Position numbers and translations under genes: made by a program. From positions 1 to 18,090 of the forward strand of contig SLLF01000351.1 of the NCBI GenBank assembly GCA_007134175.1: 18,090 nt of DNA, in the 5' to 3' direction. The stretch's first letter is position 1, and every line of letters begins with the position of its first letter. The DNA is from Kiritimatiellia bacterium. GTDB taxonomy: Bacteria; Verrucomicrobiota; Kiritimatiellia; SLAD01. This document shows, in pieces, positions 15,252-18,090 of the stretch. Under the pieces are notes generated by a model. The model saw only the letters and a list, made by a program, of their open reading frames with translations, was not told where the DNA came from and did not search any database.

Positions 15252-15686
15252 ATGAGCAAGTATGGTAAGGTATGGGTGGGCATCGCCTTTCTGCTGGTGC
15301 TGGTCTATATGTCCAATCCCGGGTGCGCACTGCGGTCGGTTGAAACGGAACATATGACGGATATCACGGAGGCAACGTTTGCCGCGGAGGTGGACCAGGC
15401 AGCGGGTCTGGTCCTGGTCGATTTCTGGGCCCCATGGTGCGGCCCGTGCCGGGCGATGATGCCGGAACTGGACGCGGTGGCGGCGGATTTTGGCAACCGC
15501 GTGCGGTTTGCCAAAGTCAACATCGATGAACATCCAGGCTTGGCGGAACGGTTCAATGTGAGCTCCATACCGCAGGTGTTCCTGTTCTTGAACGGCCAGG
15601 TCGTGTCCAGTTTCAGCGGATACCACAACCGCACCCAAATCCAGGACTGGCTTGAACGGCAGTTGACCCGCAAGGATGAATTTTAA
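15252..15686 (+). CDS. Membrane-anchored thioredoxin
   Basis: A 144-residue protein with an N-terminal hydrophobic segment (about 7-20) and then a complete thioredoxin domain from about residue 35. The active site is WCGPC (62-66) and the cis-proline loop is SSIPQVF. The hydrophobic lead with only a short basic start places the domain on the periplasmic side, either as a signal anchor or, through Cys25, as an atypical lipoprotein. A TAGGAG site precedes the ATG, and the stop TAATG overlaps the ruvA start by one base. With classical WCGPC and a periplasmic location it could act in thiol reduction or cytochrome/envelope protein maturation; the partner is unknown. The preceding CsgG-like lipoprotein is a possible client only by adjacency. 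Confidence 0.9.
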   Translation: MSKYGKVWVGIAFLLVLVYMSNPGCALRSVETEHMTDITEATFAAEVDQAAGLVLVDFWAPWCGPCRAMMPELDAVAADFGNRVRFAKVNIDEHPGLAERFNVSSIPQVFLFLNGQVVSSFSGYHNRTQIQDWLERQLTRKDEF

Positions 15687-16285
15687 TGATCGTTTTTCTT
15701 GAAGGAATATTGGTCGAGAAGCAGCCCACTCGTATCGTGCTGAACGTGCAGGGCATCGGGTATGAGGTCTGGATTCCACTTTCCAGCTATGACCGGCTAG
15801 GCGCAATGAATGCGACCTGCCGTATCCTGACGTATCATTACGTCCGCGAGGACGCAGAGCTCCTGTATGGATTCATGACGGCGGGCGAGCGACGCCTGTT
15901 CGAGCTGCTGCTGACCATCAGCGGGATCGGGCCCCGGATTGCCTTGAGCGCGCTGAGCGGCTTATCGGTGCGGGAATTGAAGGCGGCCGTGGCCGAAAAC
16001 GATGTGAAACGGCTCAGCTCGATTTCCGGTATCGGCCGCAAAACGGCGGAGCGCATGGTAATTGAGCTGCGCGACAAACTGACCGCTGGCGAGGCACTGG
16101 AGGCGGTCAGCGGCGGTGACGAGGCTGACGCCGAGAACGTACTATTGCGTGATGCCGTGCTGGCGCTTATCTCGCTGGGCTACAAGCAAGCCGATGCGCA
16201 AAAGATGGTGCGGCAAGTGGCCAAAGCCAGCGACGGCGAAACCCAGGTGGAGGAATTGGTGCGCCGCGCCTTGACTGGAAATTAA
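15686..16285 (+). CDS. ruvA: Holliday junction DNA helicase subunit RuvA
   Basis: Binds Holliday junctions as a tetramer and loads RuvB for branch migration in recombination repair. The 199-residue protein has the N-terminal OB-fold ([22 protein letters not shown]), tandem helix-hairpin-helix motifs at [15 protein letters not shown] (76-90) and [15 protein letters not shown] (110-124), an acidic linker and a C-terminal RuvB-binding domain ([23 protein letters not shown]). The ATG shares one base with the thioredoxin stop, with AAGGA 10 bases upstream. ruvB follows after 7 bases. ruvC is not in the window. Confidence 0.97.
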   Translation: MIVFLEGILVEKQPTRIVLNVQGIGYEVWIPLSSYDRLGAMNATCRILTYHYVREDAELLYGFMTAGERRLFELLLTISGIGPRIALSALSGLSVRELKAAVAENDVKRLSSISGIGRKTAERMVIELRDKLTAGEALEAVSGGDEADAENVLLRDAVLALISLGYKQADAQKMVRQVAKASDGETQVEELVRRALTGN

Positions 16286-16292
16286 GTTTGCG

Positions 16293-17309
16293 ATGACCGA
16301 GCATTTTATATCTGAAACCCTTAACCGCGCCGATACCGATTTCGAGGTTTCGCTGCGACCGGTGCGCTTTGCCGATTATATCGGCCAGGCCAAGGTCAAG
16401 GAGCGCTTGGAACTGTTTGTAGAGGCGGCCAAGGGACGCGGTGATGTACTGGATCATGTGCTGCTGTGCGGCCCGCCCGGCCTCGGCAAGACCACGCTGG
16501 CCCATATCCTGGCACAAGCGATGGAGGTCAATATCAAGGTGACCTCCGGACCCGTGATCGATAAGCCCGGCGATCTGGCCGGCCTCTTGACCAATCTAGA
16601 GCGGGGCGACATCCTTTTTATCGACGAAATCCACCGGATGCAGCGGGCGGTGGAAGAGTACCTTTATTCGGCCATGGAAGACTTTGTGATCGATATCATG
16701 ATCGATCAGGGACCTAGCGCACGGTCGGTGCGGCTCAACCTGCAACCGTTCACTTTGATCGGCGCCACCACCCGGAGCGGGTTACTGACCGCGCCATTGC
16801 GGTCGCGCTTCGGCCTGACCAACCGGTTGGACTACTACGGAACCGACGACCTGCAAACCATCATTCTGCGCTCGGCGCGGATATTAAACGTGGATATCAG
16901 CGATGCCGGGGCTCGTGAAATAGGCGCACGGGCGCGGGGCACGCCGCGCATCGCCAACAGTTTACTGCGTTGGGTGCGCGACTTTGCCCAGGTCCGGGCC
17001 GGCAACAAGATCGATCCCGCCGTAGCCGACCAAGCCCTTTCCATGCTGGACATTGACCGCGATGGCTTGGACGAGATGGACAAGCGGATTCTGGAAACAA
17101 TCATCCGTAAGTTCAGCGGCGGCCCGGTCGGACTCAATTCCCTGGCGGTATCGGTTGGCGAAGAGGCCGGCACACTGGAAGAAGTGTATGAACCCTACCT
17201 TATTCAGGAGGGTTACATGAAGCGCACGCCGCAGGGACGGGTGGTAACCGAACGGGCCTACAATAAATTTGGTCTGCCACCCCACGATCACCAGGGAGAA
17301 ATGCTGTAG
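16293..17309 (+). CDS. ruvB: Holliday junction DNA helicase subunit RuvB
   Basis: Hexameric AAA+ motor that drives branch migration with RuvA. The 338-residue protein has [12 protein letters not shown] (21-32), Walker [10 protein letters not shown] (60-68), Walker B LFIDEIHR (108-115), the sensor stretch [11 protein letters not shown], the arginine-finger context APLRSRFGL and the C-terminal winged-helix domain with [15 protein letters not shown] [17 protein letters not shown] and TPQGRVVT. All expected catalytic residues are present. The start ATG lies 7 bases after ruvA with GGAAATTAAG before it. Co-transcription with ruvA is near certain. Confidence 0.98.
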   Translation: MTEHFISETLNRADTDFEVSLRPVRFADYIGQAKVKERLELFVEAAKGRGDVLDHVLLCGPPGLGKTTLAHILAQAMEVNIKVTSGPVIDKPGDLAGLLTNLERGDILFIDEIHRMQRAVEEYLYSAMEDFVIDIMIDQGPSARSVRLNLQPFTLIGATTRSGLLTAPLRSRFGLTNRLDYYGTDDLQTIILRSARILNVDISDAGAREIGARARGTPRIANSLLRWVRDFAQVRAGNKIDPAVADQALSMLDIDRDGLDEMDKRILETIIRKFSGGPVGLNSLAVSVGEEAGTLEEVYEPYLIQEGYMKRTPQGRVVTERAYNKFGLPPHDHQGEML

Positions 17310-17329
17310 GCCGCAACAAGGGGAAGCGC

Positions 17330-18090
17330 ATGTCCACGAAGGTAATCGCCATCGCGAATCAAAAAGGGGGGGTCGGCAAGACCACCACCTCCATTAATCT
17401 CGCGGCCTGCCTGGCCGAGCGGAAGCAGCGTGTTTTGCTGATCGACCTCGATCCGCAGGCCAACGCCACCAGCGGCTTGGGTGTTGACAAAGCGGAGGGG
17501 CGCAGCGCCTACCCCGCCCTGATTGGCGAAGCGCCTTTGCAGGATTGCATTCAGTCGACCGGCGTGAAGCGCCTCGACCTGATCCCGGCGGAGGTCAATC
17601 TGGCGGGCGCGGAACTGGAAGTGGCGCGCATGGATAATTACCTGCATCCTTTCCAACAAGCATTGGCCCCGATCATCGCCGCGCCGACGTACCACGTGGT
17701 ATTGATCGATTGCCCCCCATCGCTGGGCATCCTCACCATGAACGCCCTGACCGCGGCGGATTCACTGCTAATCCCGATGCAGTGCGAGTATTATGCCCTG
17801 GAAGGCCTGACGGTCATGTTCCAGCTAACGGAACAACTGCGCACGGGCGGAGCCAATCCACGATTAGATGTGGAGGGCATCGTCATGACCATGTACGACA
17901 TGCGCACCAACCTGGCGCAGCAGGTCGTCCAGGAAGTCGCCAAACATTTCGGCGACAAGATGTACGAGACGTTGATCCCGCGCAGTGTGCGGCTCGGCGA
18001 GGCGCCCAGCTACGGTGAGCCGATTATCACCTACGACGGAAACTGCGTGGCCGCCGCCGCTTACCGCCAGCTCGCCAAGGAAGTACTCAA
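17330..18090 (+). CDS. parA: ParA/Soj family chromosome partitioning ATPase, 3' truncated
   Basis: Only the first 253 codons are visible; the frame stays open to the window end. The protein has the deviant Walker A KGGVGKTT (12-19) with the signature Lys, LLIDLDPQANATSGLG (36-51) as switch I, LIDCPPSLGILTMNAL (125-140) as Walker B, and VLLIP-like SLLIPMQCEYYALEGL, then VEGIVMTMYD and IPRSVRLGEAPSYGEPI. This is the chromosomal Soj/ParA pattern, which positions origins together with ParB on the nucleoid. An AAGGGGA site (17318-17324) precedes the ATG, 20 bases after ruvB, so it probably belongs to the same transcript. A parB gene may follow outside the window. Typical family length suggests only a few codons are missing. 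Confidence 0.95.
   Translation, partial: MSTKVIAIANQKGGVGKTTTSINLAACLAERKQRVLLIDLDPQANATSGLGVDKAEGRSAYPALIGEAPLQDCIQSTGVKRLDLIPAEVNLAGAELEVARMDNYLHPFQQALAPIIAAPTYHVVLIDCPPSLGILTMNALTAADSLLIPMQCEYYALEGLTVMFQLTEQLRTGGANPRLDVEGIVMTMYDMRTNLAQQVVQEVAKHFGDKMYETLIPRSVRLGEAPSYGEPIITYDGNCVAAAAYRQLAKEVL

Noticed and set aside
17288..17695. 135-codon minus-strand frame near the right end
   Set aside because: Shadow of the ParA gene, which has all family motifs on the + strand.

Overview
The window is a GC-rich chromosomal segment from a diderm (outer-membrane) bacterium. The TonB-dependent receptor, the CsgG-type lipoprotein and the envelope polysaccharide genes all point to an outer membrane. Gene content and style are compatible with a member of the PVC superphylum, such as Kiritimatiellota or Verrucomicrobiota. 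That placement is an inference from general impression, because no marker here fixes the phylum.

Region 1 (1-6058, + strand) is an exopolysaccharide-type locus. It holds the tail of a large protein cut by the window edge, then a hyaluronan/chitin-synthase-like GT2 glycosyltransferase carrying an N-terminal Cys4 zinc ribbon, then a 1317-residue membrane-anchored protein. That protein combines a PgaB-like polysaccharide deacetylase domain, TPR repeats and two copies of a jelly-roll plus barrel-like module. The truncated first gene is a paralogue of the C-terminus of the 1317-residue protein, so the synthase is flanked by two related partners. The deacetylase domain of the complete copy has lost the usual metal triad (TFDH instead of TFDD, and the second His of motif 2 absent). 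This is the most unusual part of the window.

Region 2 (6064-9594, - strand) is a compact metabolic operon read nadC-coaX-trpA-manC. Each downstream start overlaps the upstream stop as ATGA, which suggests translational coupling. It makes NAD and CoA precursors, the TrpA subunit and GDP-mannose; the last could feed the polysaccharide locus it converges on.

Region 3 (9683-11347, + strand) is a DUF432 protein followed by an MscS-type mechanosensitive channel.

Region 4 (11435-13510, - strand) is a FecA-like TonB-dependent receptor. Its roughly 420-base upstream region holds a good promoter, operator-like direct repeats, a long leader and a 46-base imperfect palindrome.

Region 5 (13932-18090, + strand) is a tightly packed run: single-domain response regulator, CsgG-family lipoprotein, membrane-anchored thioredoxin, ruvA, ruvB and a ParA ATPase cut by the window end. 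It begins at a good sigma70-type promoter.

No tRNA, rRNA, CRISPR array, transposase or phage gene was seen.
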